Shown here piece after piece: positions 41,456-41,657 of a DNA stretch of 41,657 bases. The notes below the pieces were generated by a model. That model saw nothing but the letters and a program-made list of their open reading frames with translations, made no database searches and was not told the origin of the DNA. Position numbers and translations under genes: made by a program. Origin of the DNA: JAVBQJ01 sp031549115 (lineage in GTDB: Bacteria; Verrucomicrobiota; Lentisphaeria; Victivallales; Victivallaceae); the NCBI GenBank assembly GCA_031549115.1, contig JAVBQJ010000147.1, positions 1-41,657 on the forward strand, given 5' to 3'. Numbering within the stretch: the first letter of the stretch is position 1; each line of letters starts with the position of its first letter.

Positions 41456-41573
41456 AACTGCCCTTTCCCGACTTTTCCCGTTTTGTTGTTTAACCGTCTC
41501 AAACAGAAACTCTGCCTAACCTGAATATTGCGTGAAATTTTCAAAAGGAAGAGGCAGATTCTCAACTAATGTA

Positions 41574-41604
41574 TTATATTGTAATATCTTAAGTAACAAT
41601 ATAA
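41574..41604. promoter_or_regulatory. Palindrome TTATATTGT-N13-ACAATATAA between divergent genes
   Basis: A perfect 9 nt inverted repeat with a CTTAAG palindrome in its spacer. On the minus strand its right half contains TATAAT (41578-41573), a perfect -10 box for the pseudopilin operon. The mirror half could serve the + strand gene at 41620. It is a likely operator for the divergent gene product. Region 41456-41573 has no gene that I can support. Confidence 0.6.
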
Positions 41605-41619
41605 CGTTGAGGTCTGCCT

Positions 41620-41657
41620 ATGACAAAATGTAGCGTTGCAAGTGCAGTCTTTCAAGG
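41620..41657 (+). CDS. Start of a divergent gene running off the right edge, possibly a regulator
   Basis: ATG at 41620 opens a frame of 12 visible codons (MTKCSVASAVFQ). TTGAGG is about 9 nt upstream. The position, divergent from the pseudopilin operon across a palindrome, and the form of the N terminus suggest a GntR/LacI-type regulator, but too little sequence is present to establish this. Confidence 0.45.
   Translation, partial: MTKCSVASAVFQ

Overview
This is a GC-rich bacterial chromosome segment, most likely from the Lentisphaerota (Victivallis-like gut bacteria). That placement is an inference. It rests on a type II pseudopilin heading an operon of secreted, glycoside-hydrolase-like proteins, an AraC-linked putative hydrolase, a 2376-residue Ig-repeat protein without a signal peptide, and overall gene style. 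Several promoters are close to the TTGACA-17-TATAxT consensus, and many genes overlap as ATGA or GTGA. No rRNA, tRNA or CRISPR array was seen.

Region 1 (1-4414, + strand) holds two AlgX/AlgJ-type SGNH O-acetylation proteins, then dTDP-sugar genes. rfbB and rfbA are intact, rfbC has a single-base frameshift, and rfbD is mutated, frameshifted and cut short. Region 2 (4415-8341) is a putative glycoside hydrolase and an EamA-like transporter divergent from an AraC regulator. Region 3 (8342-13580, - strand) is a glycan operon: a VioA-like sugar aminotransferase, two tandem duplicated family 2 glycosyltransferases, and a NeuD-like acetyltransferase fused to an ATP-grasp domain. RmlA and RmlB plus this aminotransferase and acetyltransferase could make a dTDP-4-acetamido-4,6-dideoxy sugar although the rhamnose branch is broken.

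Region 4 (13864-20178, - strand) is the most unusual part, and I read it as a RiPP (modified peptide) cluster. One promoter drives an almost fully overlapping operon: PqqD-like RRE, S26-type signal peptidase, ABC exporter, nucleotidyltransferase, radical SAM/SPASM enzyme, HprK-like kinase and a second PqqD-like RRE. Downstream, a 43-residue peptide gene has its own near-perfect promoter and AGGAGG ribosome binding site. The peptide carries a YxxPxL leader motif and a Cys/Ser/Thr/Asp-rich tail, so it is the likely precursor. The combination of a radical SAM enzyme, an HprK-like kinase, a nucleotidyltransferase, an S26 peptidase and two RREs around one peptide does not match a RiPP class I can name.

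Region 5 (20223-28335) is the giant repeat protein, with six near-identical 555-582 nt tandem units, and a small hypothetical gene. Region 6 (28336-32066, - strand) has a membrane protein, an APH-type kinase, an STM3941-like protein and an exported propeller-like protein. Region 7 (32104-36676, + strand) has a histidine phosphatase, an amino acid permease fused to a PTS EIIA domain, an orphan XRE antitoxin with its operator and a possible toxin stub, a hairpin resembling two abutted IS ends, and a second DegT aminotransferase. Region 8 (36689-41657) is a pseudopilin and three secreted proteins, probably controlled by a divergent gene that starts at the right edge.
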